Assembly (NCBI GenBank): GCA_017745175.1
Contig: JAGHZY010000022.1
Coordinates: 1-64,000, forward strand
Length of the DNA stretch: 64,000 nucleotides
Direction of reading: 5' to 3'
From: Sphingopyxis sp.
Lineage (GTDB): Bacteria > Pseudomonadota > Alphaproteobacteria > Sphingomonadales > Sphingomonadaceae
Under the pieces are notes generated by a model. That model was not told where the DNA came from, ran no database searches, and worked only from the letters and a program-made list of their open reading frames with translations. Positions 1 through 9,061 of the stretch are shown here, piece after piece (position 1 is the first letter of the stretch; each line of letters opens with the position of its first letter). The position numbers and the translations under genes were made by a program.

Positions 1-272
1 CACCCCTTGCGCTGCGCATCGCGCCACCCCTTCGAACGCGCATCGTCGGCATTGTCGCCCGTCACGTCGACGAGGATGCCGCTGGCGAGAAAGTCGCCGC
101 TGCTGTTGATCGGCGTGATGCCGCGGTTGCCGCGCGTGATCTGGCCGTCGACGATGCCGGCAAGCAGAATCGCGAAAAAGAGGCCAAAGAGTGCGGCCCA
201 GCGCCAGTCGCGCGGACGAACCGCATCGAGAGAAAAGCGAGGAGCGAAGCGGGGGAAAGCAGCCGAAATCAT
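1..272 (-). CDS. N-terminal fragment of a membrane-anchored or secreted protein, function not recognised
   Basis: The reading frame starts at an ATG preceded by AGAGAAG and runs off the left edge, giving about 90 residues. After roughly 30 residues comes a hydrophobic stretch (WAALFGLFFAILLAGIV) that could be a signal anchor. It is followed by a soluble segment with ILVDVTGDNADDARSKGWRDA. That soluble part resembles the start of a conserved sphingomonad protein often found divergent from purM, but I cannot name a function. It points away from purM, and the two share a 212-bp intergenic region holding a REP-like repeat. Confidence 0.6.
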   Translation of the reverse strand, partial: MISAAFPRFAPRFSLDAVRPRDWRWAALFGLFFAILLAGIVDGQITRGNRGITPINSSGDFLASGILVDVTGDNADDARSKGWRDAQRKG

Positions 273-322
273 ATCTTCTCTATGCTTTGCCCCAAAATCC
301 CGAGCGAGACTATCGCTCATTT

Positions 323-399
323 CGTCATTCCGGCAAGGCCGTAATCTCGACCGTCCGTCATAAGGCACCGTTGAGATCCCGGCCTTCGCCGGGATGACG
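323..399. repeat. REP-like inverted repeat
   Basis: CGTCATTCCGGCAAGGCCG at 323-341 is mirrored by CGGCCTTCGCCGGGATGACG at 380-399, separated by about 40 bp. The right arm contains the core CCCGGC-GAA-GGCCGGG read in reverse. It lies in the gap between the divergent left-edge gene and purM. The core resembles the hairpin core of the much longer repeats at 8629 and 12290, but the flanks differ, so it may belong to a second REP family. Confidence 0.7.
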
Positions 400-484
400 A
401 TGCAAAGATGCATTATGCGAAAGTCGATGTCGCCGACAAGGAAATCATGGCAATTATCGGCTGGAACCGTTAGTCGCGCGAGCC

Positions 485-1591
485 ATGGATTCCAAGCACA
501 ACCCACCCGCCTCCTACACTTATGCCGAGGCCGGCGTATCGATCGAGACCGGCAACGCGCTGGTCCGTGCCATTGCCCCGCTCGCCCGAGCGACGCGCCG
601 TCCCGGCGCCGACGCCGACTTGGGCGGCTTTGGCGGCTTCTTCGATTTGAAGGCAGCCGGATTCAACGATCCGCTGCTCGTTGCGGCGAACGACGGTGTC
701 GGCACGAAGCTGAAACTCGCCATCGAATCGGGCAAGCACGACGGTGTCGGCATCGACCTCGTCGCGATGTGCGCGAACGACCTGATCGTCCAGGGCGCCG
801 AGCCACTGTTTTTCCTTGACTATTATGCGACGGGCAAGCTCGACAATGATATCGCGACCAAAGTCGTCGCGAGCATTGCCGAGGGCTGCAAGCAGGCCGG
901 ATGCGCGCTGATCGGCGGCGAGACCGCTGAAATGCCCGGCATGTATTCGGACGGCGACTATGACCTCGCAGGCTTCTGCGTCGGTGCGGTCGAGCGCGAT
1001 CAGGTACTGACCGCCGACAAGGTCGCGGCGGGCGACGTGATTTTGGGGCTTGCCTCGTCGGGCGTCCATTCGAACGGCTTCTCGCTCGTGCGCCGGCTCG
1101 CCGCCGACAAGGGCTGGAAGCTCGACCGTCCCGCGCTGTTCGACCAGAATGTCCTGCTGATCGAGGCGCTGATGGCGCCGACGCGCATCTATGTGAAGAG
1201 CCTGCTGCCGCTCGTGAAGACCGGCAAGATCCATGCGCTCGCGCATATCACCGGCGGCGGCCTGCTCGAAAATATCCCGCGCGTGCTGCCGAAGACCCTC
1301 CACGCCCATGTCGATGCCGACGCTTGGGAGCAGCCGCGACTGATGGCGTTCCTGCAGGCGCAGGGCCATATCGAGCCTGCGGAAATGGCGCGCACCTTCA
1401 ACTGCGGGATCGGCATGGCGGTGGTCGTTGCCGAGGGCGACGTCGCGGAGGTGACGGCGGCGCTCGAAGCCGCGGGCGAGACGCTGTTCCGGATCGGGCA
1501 TATCGCCGGGGGCGAGAAGGGCTGCACCGTAACCGGCGCCGCCGAAACCTGGAGTGCGCGCGAGGCGTGGTCGGCAACGCATAATGGCTAG
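485..1591 (+). CDS. purM: Phosphoribosylformylglycinamidine cyclo-ligase (AIR synthase)
   Basis: A 368-residue protein of the usual PurM length. It performs the ATP-dependent ring closure of FGAM to AIR, the fifth step of purine synthesis, in the cytoplasm. Family features are visible in order: [17 protein letters not shown] near the start, the glycine-rich GGFGGFF loop, the NDGVGTKLK nucleotide-binding segment near residue 65, [10 protein letters not shown], and [11 protein letters not shown]. The C-terminal half contains [15 protein letters not shown], typical of the family. No strong ribosome binding site precedes the ATG, but the start fits family alignments. The gene overlaps purN by 8 bp, so the two are co-transcribed and probably translationally coupled. 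Confidence 0.97.
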   Translation: MDSKHNPPASYTYAEAGVSIETGNALVRAIAPLARATRRPGADADLGGFGGFFDLKAAGFNDPLLVAANDGVGTKLKLAIESGKHDGVGIDLVAMCANDLIVQGAEPLFFLDYYATGKLDNDIATKVVASIAEGCKQAGCALIGGETAEMPGMYSDGDYDLAGFCVGAVERDQVLTADKVAAGDVILGLASSGVHSNGFSLVRRLAADKGWKLDRPALFDQNVLLIEALMAPTRIYVKSLLPLVKTGKIHALAHITGGGLLENIPRVLPKTLHAHVDADAWEQPRLMAFLQAQGHIEPAEMARTFNCGIGMAVVVAEGDVAEVTAALEAAGETLFRIGHIAGGEKGCTVTGAAETWSAREAWSATHNG

Positions 1592-2534
1592 GGCGCGTGT
1601 CGCCGTCCTGATCTCGGGCGCCGGCACCAATATGGCAGCGCTGCTTTATGCGGCGAAAGCCGCCGACTGCCCCTTTGAACTGGTGTTCGTCGGCAGTAAC
1701 GATCCCGACGCGCCGGGACTGAAGATCGCCGCGGCCGAGGGCATCGCGACGTGGGGCCTATCGCACAGAGGCATGGATCGCGACGCATTCGATGCGCTGG
1801 TCGACGGGCAGCTTCGCGCCGCGGGCGCCGAGTTCGTCGCGCTGGCGGGCTATATGCGCATCCTATCGAATGATTTCGTCGATCGCTGGGCCGGCCGGAT
1901 GATCAACATCCACCCGAGCCTGCTGCCGCTCTACAAGGGGCTCGACACGCACCGGCAGGCGATCGATGCCGGCGACAAGTTCGGCGGCTGCAGCGTTCAT
2001 ATCGTGACCGCCGAACTCGACGACGGGCCTGTGCTTGCGCAAACGCCCGTCGCGATCCTGCCGGACGATACGGTTGAAACGCTGGCGCGGCGGGTGCAGT
2101 TCGCCGAGCACCAGCTTTATCCCGCGGCCCTCGCCGCCTTTGTGACGCGCGAGCGCTCGCCCGGCTATCTGCGCGCCCGCGTGCGCGAACTCGCGATGGC
2201 GCTACCCGAAGCCGACGAGGTAACCTCGCACGGCATGCCCTGCTTCGGGATCGTGAAAGGCAAGAAATTCGCCTATTTCACCGAGGATCACCACGGCGAC
2301 GGCAAGATCGCGCTGCTGGTCAAGATCAGCGGGGGCGACGAGCAGGCGGCGCTGATCGAACTCGACGAAAACCGCTATTACCGCCCAGCCTATTTCGGCG
2401 ACGGCTGGATCGGCATCCGGCTCGACCTCGGCGACACCGACTGGGATGCGATCGGCGAATGGCTGCGCAAGAGCTGGCTGGCGATCGCGCCGAAGAAGCT
2501 GGCGGGGCTGATGGCGGTCGCCGACGAGTTCTAG
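1584..2534 (+). CDS. purN: Phosphoribosylglycinamide formyltransferase fused to a C-terminal MmcQ/YjbR-like domain
   Basis: The first ~185 residues are a standard PurN, which transfers a formyl group from 10-formyl-THF to GAR (third step of purine synthesis). Seen are ISGAGTNM at the start, the catalytic NIHPSLLP segment, and [15 protein letters not shown] with the conserved Asp. The protein is 316 residues, about 110 longer than ordinary PurN. The extra part (from about residue 195: [22 protein letters not shown], read to [14 protein letters not shown]) looks like an MmcQ/YjbR fold, a small CyaY-like family often called a putative DNA-binding protein. No stop, restart or ribosome site separates the halves, so this is one polypeptide. 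The ATG at 1584 is chosen over an earlier in-frame one because it gives the normal PurN N terminus and the 8-bp overlap with purM. Confidence 0.93.
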   Translation: MARARVAVLISGAGTNMAALLYAAKAADCPFELVFVGSNDPDAPGLKIAAAEGIATWGLSHRGMDRDAFDALVDGQLRAAGAEFVALAGYMRILSNDFVDRWAGRMINIHPSLLPLYKGLDTHRQAIDAGDKFGGCSVHIVTAELDDGPVLAQTPVAILPDDTVETLARRVQFAEHQLYPAALAAFVTRERSPGYLRARVRELAMALPEADEVTSHGMPCFGIVKGKKFAYFTEDHHGDGKIALLVKISGGDEQAALIELDENRYYRPAYFGDGWIGIRLDLGDTDWDAIGEWLRKSWLAIAPKKLAGLMAVADEF

Positions 2535-2536
2535 GA

Positions 2537-2989
2537 TTATTCGCGCGCCGCCGCGTGCATCCGCCGTTCGATCTCGTCGTGCGGCACCTCTTCGATGAGC
2601 TGCGCCAGCCGCCAGGTGAAACCGAACGGATCGGTGAGCGAGCCCGTACGCTCGCCCCAATATTTTGCGCCGACCGCTTCGCCCGCGACGGCGCCTGCAT
2701 CGATCGCGCGACCATAGGCCGCGTCGACATCGTCGACATAGATTTTGAGATCGAGGCTGGTGGCCGGGGTGTCGGGACCGGAATCCTTGTCGGGATCGTT
2801 CGACCGGTCGGAAATCATCACCCGCGAGTCGCCGATCCGAATGACGGCGATCAGCAGTTTTCCGTCCATCTCGCGCCGGAAATCTTCGGTCGCGCCGAAT
2901 GCAGACTTATAGAAATCCAGTGCCGCAGCCGCATCGCCGACCCGCAGGATCGGATTCAGTGTATGATATCCCTCGGGTTGTCGGGGCAT
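2537..2989 (-). CDS. VOC/glyoxalase-superfamily protein, PhnB-like
   Basis: A 150-residue protein with the repeated beta-alpha-beta-beta-beta module of the vicinal oxygen chelate superfamily. It opens with YHTLNPILRVGDAAAALDFYKSAFGA, followed by a second module beginning DLKIYVDDVDAAYGRAIDAGA and ending DPFGFTWRLAQ. PhnB-like members of this kind include metal-dependent isomerases and resistance proteins as well as many with no known substrate; none is assigned here. The ATG at 2989 gives the normal family start. Its stop is 2 bp from the convergent purN stop. Confidence 0.85.
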   Translation of the reverse strand: MPRQPEGYHTLNPILRVGDAAAALDFYKSAFGATEDFRREMDGKLLIAVIRIGDSRVMISDRSNDPDKDSGPDTPATSLDLKIYVDDVDAAYGRAIDAGAVAGEAVGAKYWGERTGSLTDPFGFTWRLAQLIEEVPHDEIERRMHAAARE

Positions 2990-3074
2990 CGCGATGACTC
3001 CTGTCTCGTCAAGGCAACGCAGCGTTTCACCCGTTGTTCCGGACAGCGCGATCGATCGTTCGCGCCACGGAATG

Positions 3075-3102
3075 AAAAAAGCCGCCGGATCGCTCCGGCG
3101 GC
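3075..3102 (-). terminator. Rho-independent terminator after ndk
   Basis: Read on the minus strand, a 9-bp perfect stem (GCCGCCGGA / TCCGGCGGC, loop GCGA) is followed directly by six T residues. It lies 27 bp past the ndk stop and before the VOC gene, so it separates these two minus-strand genes. Confidence 0.9.
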
Positions 3103-3128
3103 CTCTTCTGTCTTGCGGCTTGTATCGT

Positions 3129-3551
3129 TTAGCCGACGATTTCTTCAGGCTTGAAGAAATAGGCGATTTCGATCGCGGCATTTTCGTCGCTGTCCGAACC
3201 GTGAACCGTGTTCGCCTCGATGCTTTCGGCCAGCTCCTTGCGGATCGTGCCCGGCTCGGCGTTTTCGGGATTGGTCGCGCCCATGATGTCGCGGTTGCGC
3301 TGCATCGCATTCTCGCCTTCGAGAACCTGCACGACGACGGGGCCCGAGGTCATGAAGGTGACGAGTTCGCCGAAGAAGGGGCGTTCCTTGTGGACCGCGT
3401 AGAAGCCTTCGGCCTGTTCGCGGGTCATGTGGATGCGCTTCGACGCGACGACGCGCAGGCCGGCGTCTTCGAGCATCTTGGTGACGGCGCCGGTGATGTT
3501 GCGACGCGTCGCGTCGGGCTTGATGATCGAGAAAGTGCGGGTGACCGCCAT
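3129..3551 (-). CDS. ndk: Nucleoside diphosphate kinase
   Basis: A 140-residue protein of exact family length that moves the gamma phosphate between nucleoside triphosphates and diphosphates through a phosphohistidine. The start [17 protein letters not shown] is diagnostic, as are [17 protein letters not shown], the [13 protein letters not shown] segment and [12 protein letters not shown], which holds the active-site His. It is monocistronic: a strong terminator follows it and the upstream lipoprotein gene lies about 90 bp away in the same direction. Confidence 0.98.
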   Translation of the reverse strand: MAVTRTFSIIKPDATRRNITGAVTKMLEDAGLRVVASKRIHMTREQAEGFYAVHKERPFFGELVTFMTSGPVVVQVLEGENAMQRNRDIMGATNPENAEPGTIRKELAESIEANTVHGSDSDENAAIEIAYFFKPEEIVG

Positions 3552-3639
3552 GGGAAAGCTCCTGCGATGTTATGGTTTGCGATGCGCGCGCCTCTAGCCG
3601 CGCTTTTGCCGCGCCGCAAGGAGAGAGCGCAACGCGCGC

Positions 3640-4167
3640 CTAGGCACCGCTGCCATAGGTTACCGCACCCTCGACCATGTCGCCGTTCTGGGTCGCGGTG
3701 ATCTGGATCGAGGTTTTCGCATCGTCCGGCTTTTCGGCGCTGATGATGATCGTGTCCTCGGCGTTCATTTCGGACTTCACCTTCAGGCCGGCGGCCTCGA
3801 TCTGGCGCCGGTAGTGCGCAACGACGTCGGCCGCCCTGCCCTTGACCTCGAAGCTTGCGAGGCCGCCCTGCTTGCCCTCGGACGATCCCGCGAAACCGCC
3901 CGTCATCTTCGATCCGGGATAGGGCGTCATGCCCGCAGGCAACTTCGCCTCGCCGCCGAACTGGACTTCGCCTTCCTCGGTCTTGATCGTGACCTTGCCG
4001 TTTTCGCCGTCTTCGCTGCTGCTGATGCTGTAGTCGGCGGTCTTGCCCGTTGCAGGGTCGGTATAGGTGCCGCTCGCGACCTCGGTCTCCGACTTCGAGC
4101 CGCAGCCCGCCGCAAGCAGCGACAAGGAAACAGCAAGGGCGGTGGAAAGGAACGGGTTCGGGCGCAT
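3640..4167 (-). CDS. Small secreted lipoprotein, function unknown
   Basis: A 175-residue protein with a type II signal peptide: MRPNPFLSTALAVSLSLLAAGC with lipobox LAAGC, followed by GSKSETEVASG. The mature part has a segment TYTDPATGKTADYSISSS and a second half HYRRQIEAAGLKVKSEM that looks like a small alpha/beta fold often seen in sphingomonad lipoproteins, then ITATQNGDMVEGAVTYGS at the end. The start at 4167 is supported by GGAG just upstream and gives a proper signal peptide; an upstream in-frame start would put 12 extra residues before it. It lies 104 bp downstream of holC. I do not recognise a function. Confidence 0.8.
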   Translation of the reverse strand: MRPNPFLSTALAVSLSLLAAGCGSKSETEVASGTYTDPATGKTADYSISSSEDGENGKVTIKTEEGEVQFGGEAKLPAGMTPYPGSKMTGGFAGSSEGKQGGLASFEVKGRAADVVAHYRRQIEAAGLKVKSEMNAEDTIIISAEKPDDAKTSIQITATQNGDMVEGAVTYGSGA

Positions 4168-4271
4168 CGTCGGGCTCCTGTGCAAAGATCGAATCGGCCG
4201 CATGGGCCGCGGTGCCCGGCCTATGCGACGGTCATTACGACGCGTCGGTGACCCGCGTCACATCCCGGTCA

Positions 4272-4721
4272 TCAGGGCCCCTCGGACCAGCGGCCGTTTT
4301 CGTCCTGTTTCCAGAAACGGTTGTCGACATCGTCGCGCGCGGCGAGTGTGCGCCAGAGCGCGCGTGCGTCATCGATGCGGCTGTTGTCGAAGAGGAGGAA
4401 GGTGCGTTCGAAGCCGAGCGCTTCGTCGCGCCATTCGCCGTCGGCAAGCGCGAGGTGGCTGGCGCGGTTCGGCGGCGAGGCCGCGAGCGTGCCCGATATC
4501 AGGATCGGCTCGATCTCTTCGTCGGGCGACCCCGCAACCCCATGCGGCAGGAAGCTCGCAGGGTTCAGCGTCCACAGCGCCTCGTCGATCGCCTGCCGCT
4601 GCATCGCCGGCGCGGCGACCACCTGCAGGCGGTCGCCATTTGCCAATATACGCGTCGCGAGGGCGGGGAGCACCCGTTCAACCGGGTCGCGGGTCAGCCG
4701 GTAGAAGTCGACGCGCGCCAT
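4272..4721 (-). CDS. holC: DNA polymerase III chi subunit
   Basis: A 149-residue HolC-like protein. Chi joins the clamp loader, through psi, to SSB at the replication fork. Visible features are the start ARVDFYRLTRDPVERVLPAL, the repeated LANGDRLQVVAAP turn, the WTLNPASFLPHG segment that is typical of alphaproteobacterial HolC, and the C-terminal WRTLAARDDVDNRFWKQDENGRW. The pepA-holC pairing, here with a 20-bp gap, is a conserved gene order in proteobacteria and supports the call. Confidence 0.93.
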   Translation of the reverse strand: MARVDFYRLTRDPVERVLPALATRILANGDRLQVVAAPAMQRQAIDEALWTLNPASFLPHGVAGSPDEEIEPILISGTLAASPPNRASHLALADGEWRDEALGFERTFLLFDNSRIDDARALWRTLAARDDVDNRFWKQDENGRWSEGP

Positions 4722-4741
4722 GCTCCCCTGCCCTTTTGCGA

Positions 4742-6187
4742 TCAGCCTTCGTGGTTGGCGGCGATATAGCGGTCGAGCAGGCGCACGCCGTAGCCCGTCG
4801 CGCCCTTCGCCCACACCGGACCGTCCTTGTCGGCCCACGCCATGCCCGCGATGTCGAGATGCGCCCACGCGACGCCGTCCTCGACATAGCGCTTCAGGAA
4901 CTGCGCCGCGGTGATCGAGCCGCCCTCGCGCGGGCCGACATTCTTCATGTCGGCGATCGGGCTGTCGATCAGCTTGTCGTAGGCGGGCGACAGCGGGAAG
5001 CGCCAGAGCCGATTGTTCGACACCTCGCCCGCGGCGATCAGGTCGGCGGCGAGCTTGTCGTCATTGGCGAAGATGCCCGCATATTCGTGGCCGAGCGAGA
5101 TCACCATCGCGCCGGTCAGCGTCGCGAGGTCAACGATCACCTTGGGATCATAGATCTTTTGCGCCCAGCTGATCGCATCGCAAAGCACAAGGCGGCCCTC
5201 GGCGTCGGTGTTGAGCACTTCGACCGTCTGCCCCGACATCGTGCTGACGATATCGCCGGGGCGCATCGCATTGCCGTCGGGCATATTCTCGACAAGGCCG
5301 ACGACGCCGACGACATTCGCCTTCGCCTTGCGGCCCGCGATCGCCTTGATCGCGCCCGCGACGGCGCCCGCGCCGCCCATGTCCCATTTCATCATGTCCA
5401 TGCCGGCGGCGGGCTTGATGCTGATGCCGCCGGTATCGAAAGTCACGCCCTTGCCGATGAAGACGACCGGCGCGTCGCCCGGATTGCCGCCGTTCCAGCG
5501 CATCGCGAGCAGGCGCGGCGGGCGCGTCGAGCCCTGCGCGACACCGAGCAGCGCGCCCATGCCGAGCGCCTTCATCTGACGCTCGTCGAGCACTTCGAGT
5601 TCGACGCCAAGGTCGGCAAGATGCTGGCAGCGCTCGACGAAGCTTTCGGGATAGACGATGTTCGGCGGTTCGGCGACGAGTGTCTGGGTCAGCGCGACGC
5701 CGTCGGCGATGGCTTCATTCTCGGCCCAGCGCGCCGCGAGGTCGCCGTGCGGGGACGCGATCGTCACTGTCGCGAGGCTCGGCTTCGCCTTGTCGGCGAG
5801 GCGCGTGCGATAGGTGTCGAGGCGCCAGTTGCGCAAGCGTGCGCCCATCGCGAAGGCGAGCACGTCGTCGGCGTCGCTCTGCCCCGCGCTCGCGAAATCG
5901 ACATGCACATGAGTGACGCCGCTCGTCTGCAGCTTCGCGGTCAGCGCCGCGCCGCCGCGCTCGAGATCCTGTTCGCTGCCTTCGCCGATGCCGACAAGCA
6001 GCAGACGCTTCGCCTGTTCGCCGTCGATCGCTGCGGTTTCGGCGACCGTCCCCGCCGCGCCGTCGAAACGCGCCTGTGCTGCCGCCGCGCCGAGCAGCGC
6101 GCCGAGCGCGCCCGCTTCGCCCTTGCGGACCGGAAAAGCGACGACGTCGGCAGACGCATCGATTTGCGCGACAAACTGAATGTCCAT
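4742..6187 (-). CDS. pepA: Cytosol leucyl aminopeptidase (M17)
   Basis: A 481-residue M17 metallo-aminopeptidase that releases N-terminal residues from peptides and normally forms hexamers with two metals per active site. The C-terminal catalytic domain carries GKGVTFDTGGISIKP, with the metal-binding Lys and Asp, DMMKWDMGGAGAV, and the hallmark NTDAEGRL with the bound Asp, Glu and Arg. The N-terminal ~160 residues form the variable macro-like domain. It is the first gene of a pepA-holC unit and is divergent from lptD across 130 bp. Confidence 0.97.
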   Translation of the reverse strand: MDIQFVAQIDASADVVAFPVRKGEAGALGALLGAAAAQARFDGAAGTVAETAAIDGEQAKRLLLVGIGEGSEQDLERGGAALTAKLQTSGVTHVHVDFASAGQSDADDVLAFAMGARLRNWRLDTYRTRLADKAKPSLATVTIASPHGDLAARWAENEAIADGVALTQTLVAEPPNIVYPESFVERCQHLADLGVELEVLDERQMKALGMGALLGVAQGSTRPPRLLAMRWNGGNPGDAPVVFIGKGVTFDTGGISIKPAAGMDMMKWDMGGAGAVAGAIKAIAGRKAKANVVGVVGLVENMPDGNAMRPGDIVSTMSGQTVEVLNTDAEGRLVLCDAISWAQKIYDPKVIVDLATLTGAMVISLGHEYAGIFANDDKLAADLIAAGEVSNNRLWRFPLSPAYDKLIDSPIADMKNVGPREGGSITAAQFLKRYVEDGVAWAHLDIAGMAWADKDGPVWAKGATGYGVRLLDRYIAANHEG

Positions 6188-6317
6188 GCCTTAACTTTCT
6201 CATGCGATGATTGATTGGAACGTGGCGGACCGATAGGGGTTTCGCTTGCGAGTTGCAAAAACAAAGCTGCCGGTCCAAGCCGGACGCATCGATCAGGGTT
6301 CGGGACAAAGGGATTAG

Positions 6318-8621
6318 ATGAGCTGGGCTTTGTTCGGACAAGCGGCGCGTACGCGGCCGTTCTGGCTGGCGACAGCGAGCGGCGTCGCGTTGGTCGCCTG
6401 CCCGGTGATGGCCCAGACGAGCGCAGAATCGCCCCCGGCCGAAGAGGTGACGGGCACCCCTGACCTGCACACCCCCGACGTCGTTCCGGCCACCTCGGAC
6501 GCCCCCGACACGACAGGCGAGCAACAGATCGGCTTCGCCGCGGACAACCTCAATTACGACAGCGACACCGAGGTTGTCGTCGCCGAGGGCAATGTCCAGA
6601 TGAACCGCGAGGCGATCGAGATGCGCGCGGACAAGGTGACGTGGAACCGGCAGACGGGGAAGGTCTTCGCCGAGGGCAACGTCGTCATCAAAAATCCCGA
6701 AGGCGACACCGCCTATGGCGACAGGATCGAGCTGACCGACAGTCTGCGCGACGGCGTCGTCGAGAATCTGCTCGTCGTGCTCGACAATGGATCGCGGCTC
6801 GCCGCGATCAGGGGCACGCGCTTCGACAACGGCAATATCGAACTGGAAAATGCCGCCTATACGCCCTGCCCCGTCGAGGACGACGCGGGTTGCCCCAGAA
6901 ATCCGAGCTGGCAAGTCCGCGCCGTCCGCGTGCTGTACGACAGGGCGAAGAACAAGGTCCGCTACAAGGGTGCCCGGATCGAGATTTTCGGCCTGCCGCT
7001 GATTCCGCTGCCCGGCCTCAGCCATTCGATCAACAACGAGGCGAGTAGCGGCATCCTCGTCCCCGAAATCCGGCTCGACCGCAGCAACGGGTTCGAAATC
7101 GCCGTCCCCTATTATCTGCGCCTTGCGCCCGACCGCGACATGACGATCACGCCGCACCTCTATACCGGCGCGGCGCCGATGATGGAGGGCGAGTTCCGCG
7201 CGCTGACCGACATCGGATCGTTCCGCATCAACGGCTATGCGACCTATGGTTCGCTTGTCCCGCTGACCGGCGAGGCCCCCGACAGCCAGAAGCGCTTTCG
7301 CGGCTATCTCGAAAGCGCGGGCAAGTTCCAGTTCGACCCGCGCTGGAGCCTGACCTATTCGGGGCGCATCGCGACCGACCGGACCTTCATGCGCCGCTAT
7401 GACATCAGCCGCGACGACCGGCTGCGTTCGACGTTCGAGCTCGAGCGGATCGGCGGTAACAGCTATCTGTCGATCGCGGGCTGGGCGACGCAGACGCTGC
7501 GCGTCAACGACGTCCAGGGTCAGCAGCCGGTCGCGCTGCCGATCATCGACTTTCGCCAGCGGCTCGACGATCCGGTCTTCGGCGGCCAGCTCGAGCTGCA
7601 GCTCAACACGCTGGCGATCGGCCGCACCGCGGGACAGGACACGCAGCGCGCCTTTGCCGGGGCGCAATGGAATCTGCGCGGGCTGACCGGGCTCGGACAG
7701 GAAGTCACGCTGACCGCGCTGGTGCGCGGCGACGTCTATCACAGCGACGAGAATCTGCTGACCGCGATCCCGGGTTATCGCGGCAAATCGGGCTGGCAGG
7801 CGCGCGGGATCGCCGCGGTTGCCGCCGACATGCGCTGGCCGTTCATCGGCGAGTTTGCGGGCGGCACGCAGACGCTGACCCCGCGCATCCAGCTCGTCGC
7901 AACACCGCCGATCAAGAATCTGGACATCCCGAATGAGGATTCGCGTGCCTTCGACCTCGAGGACAGCAACCTGTTCGCGATCAACCGCTTCAACGGCCAC
8001 GACCGGTTCGAGGACGGCGCACGCGTCACCTATGGCGTCGAATGGAATTACAGCCGGCCGGGTTTCAACATCAACAGCGTCGTCGGACAAAGCTATCGGC
8101 TGTCGGACAAGCCGAGCCTGTTTCCCGACGGGACCGGGCTGACCGACCGCACGTCGGATATCGTCGGCCGCACCACGATTGCCTATCGCGATTTCCTCCG
8201 CCTCACGCATCGCTTCCGGCTCGACAAGGATAATCTCGCGATCCGCCGCAACGAATTCGATGCGACGATCGGCAGCCGCTCGACCTATGCCGTGCTCGGC
8301 TATTCACGGCTCAACCGCGACATCCTGCTGCTCGGCGAGGATTTGCAGGATCGCGAGGAAGTCCGCGCGGGCGGCCGCATTGCCTTTGCAAAACACTGGT
8401 CGGTGTTCGGCTCGGCGATCGTCGACCTCACCCAGCGCAGCGACGATCCGCTGAGCGATGCCGACGGGTTCGAGCCGATTCGCCACCGGCTGGGCGTCGC
8501 TTATGACGATGACTGCCTGTCGATCGCACTCACATGGCGCCGCGACTATGCCGACACCGGCGACGCGAAACGCGGCAACAGCTTCTCCTTCCGCATCGCC
8601 TTCCGCAATCTTGGGTTCTGA
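6318..8621 (+). CDS. lptD: LPS-assembly outer membrane protein LptD
   Basis: A 767-residue outer membrane protein that inserts lipopolysaccharide into the outer leaflet with LptE. It begins with a signal peptide ending near ACPVMAQ. Residues ~70-165 form the LptA/OstA-like periplasmic jellyroll, seen as repeats such as VVVAEGNVQM and KVFAEGNVVI. The rest is the beta-barrel, ending in the aromatic-terminated strand FRIAFRNLGF. Cysteines occur in TPCPVEDDAGCPRN and near the C terminus (DDDCLSIAL), as expected for the disulfides that link the jellyroll and the barrel. It is followed by a long inverted repeat and then surA; the lptD-surA-pdxA-rsmA order is conserved in proteobacteria. Confidence 0.96.
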   Translation: MSWALFGQAARTRPFWLATASGVALVACPVMAQTSAESPPAEEVTGTPDLHTPDVVPATSDAPDTTGEQQIGFAADNLNYDSDTEVVVAEGNVQMNREAIEMRADKVTWNRQTGKVFAEGNVVIKNPEGDTAYGDRIELTDSLRDGVVENLLVVLDNGSRLAAIRGTRFDNGNIELENAAYTPCPVEDDAGCPRNPSWQVRAVRVLYDRAKNKVRYKGARIEIFGLPLIPLPGLSHSINNEASSGILVPEIRLDRSNGFEIAVPYYLRLAPDRDMTITPHLYTGAAPMMEGEFRALTDIGSFRINGYATYGSLVPLTGEAPDSQKRFRGYLESAGKFQFDPRWSLTYSGRIATDRTFMRRYDISRDDRLRSTFELERIGGNSYLSIAGWATQTLRVNDVQGQQPVALPIIDFRQRLDDPVFGGQLELQLNTLAIGRTAGQDTQRAFAGAQWNLRGLTGLGQEVTLTALVRGDVYHSDENLLTAIPGYRGKSGWQARGIAAVAADMRWPFIGEFAGGTQTLTPRIQLVATPPIKNLDIPNEDSRAFDLEDSNLFAINRFNGHDRFEDGARVTYGVEWNYSRPGFNINSVVGQSYRLSDKPSLFPDGTGLTDRTSDIVGRTTIAYRDFLRLTHRFRLDKDNLAIRRNEFDATIGSRSTYAVLGYSRLNRDILLLGEDLQDREEVRAGGRIAFAKHWSVFGSAIVDLTQRSDDPLSDADGFEPIRHRLGVAYDDDCLSIALTWRRDYADTGDAKRGNSFSFRIAFRNLGF

Positions 8622-8628
8622 CCGCTTT

Positions 8629-8771
8629 CGACCGGTTGCGGGCGATAGGGATGTGCACCCCGGCGAAAGCCGGGGCCCAGAATTCCAACGCTGACCTTGC
8701 GCCTTTCCGCACTGGGCCCCGGCTTTCGCCGGGGTGCACATGGGACAGCTTCCCACCCCCAAAACGGACAT
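8629..8771. repeat. Long inverted repeat, copy A (REP doublet)
   Basis: This 143-bp stretch is a perfect inverted copy of 12290-12432; I compared every base. It contains two convergent 28-bp units: GTGCACCCCGGCGAAAGCCG followed by GGGCCCAG at 8653-8680, and the reverse complement at 8712-8739. Each unit is a hairpin with a 7-bp CCCCGGC stem and a GAAA loop, so the element is a REP doublet with unique flanks. It sits 7 bp after the lptD stop and may also end the lptD transcript. Confidence 0.95.
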
Positions 8772-9061
8772 CCTCCGCGAAATGCCGCTTTCCTACATTC
8801 TGCAGCTGTGCCAACCCCGGCCCGTCGGCCGGCCCTGATGATATTCGCAATCCGCTTAAAGCGACAAAAGAGACAGAATCGGTCCGCACATGCGCATCTT
8901 TTGTCTCCTTAACGCCGGAGGCCGCCGCCCGCTTCGCTCAGCCTAGGTTCAGCGTCGATGGCCGAGGTACAATGTACAAATGGCTCCGATGGCGGATTGC
9001 GCTGGACCATCGGGCGTTTCCGCTGATACGGAGCGTCCGGACTTTCTCGAATAGGGTAAAG
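8772..9061 (+). other. Gap between repeat copy A and surA, no gene seen
   Basis: About 290 bp without a convincing gene. A long-loop inverted repeat, GACAAAAG at 8863-8870 and CTTTTGTC at 8898-8905, lies in the middle. In-frame ATG codons upstream of surA (for example at 8972) exist but give no signal peptide at the start. The segment presumably holds the surA promoter, which I cannot place with confidence. Confidence 0.4.

Noticed and set aside
4067-6214. A 715-codon plus-strand frame
   Set aside because: Antisense to pepA and holC, both recognised with certainty.
5715-8210. An 831-codon minus-strand frame
   Set aside because: It runs antisense through lptD and then in the wrong frame into pepA; no domain is seen.
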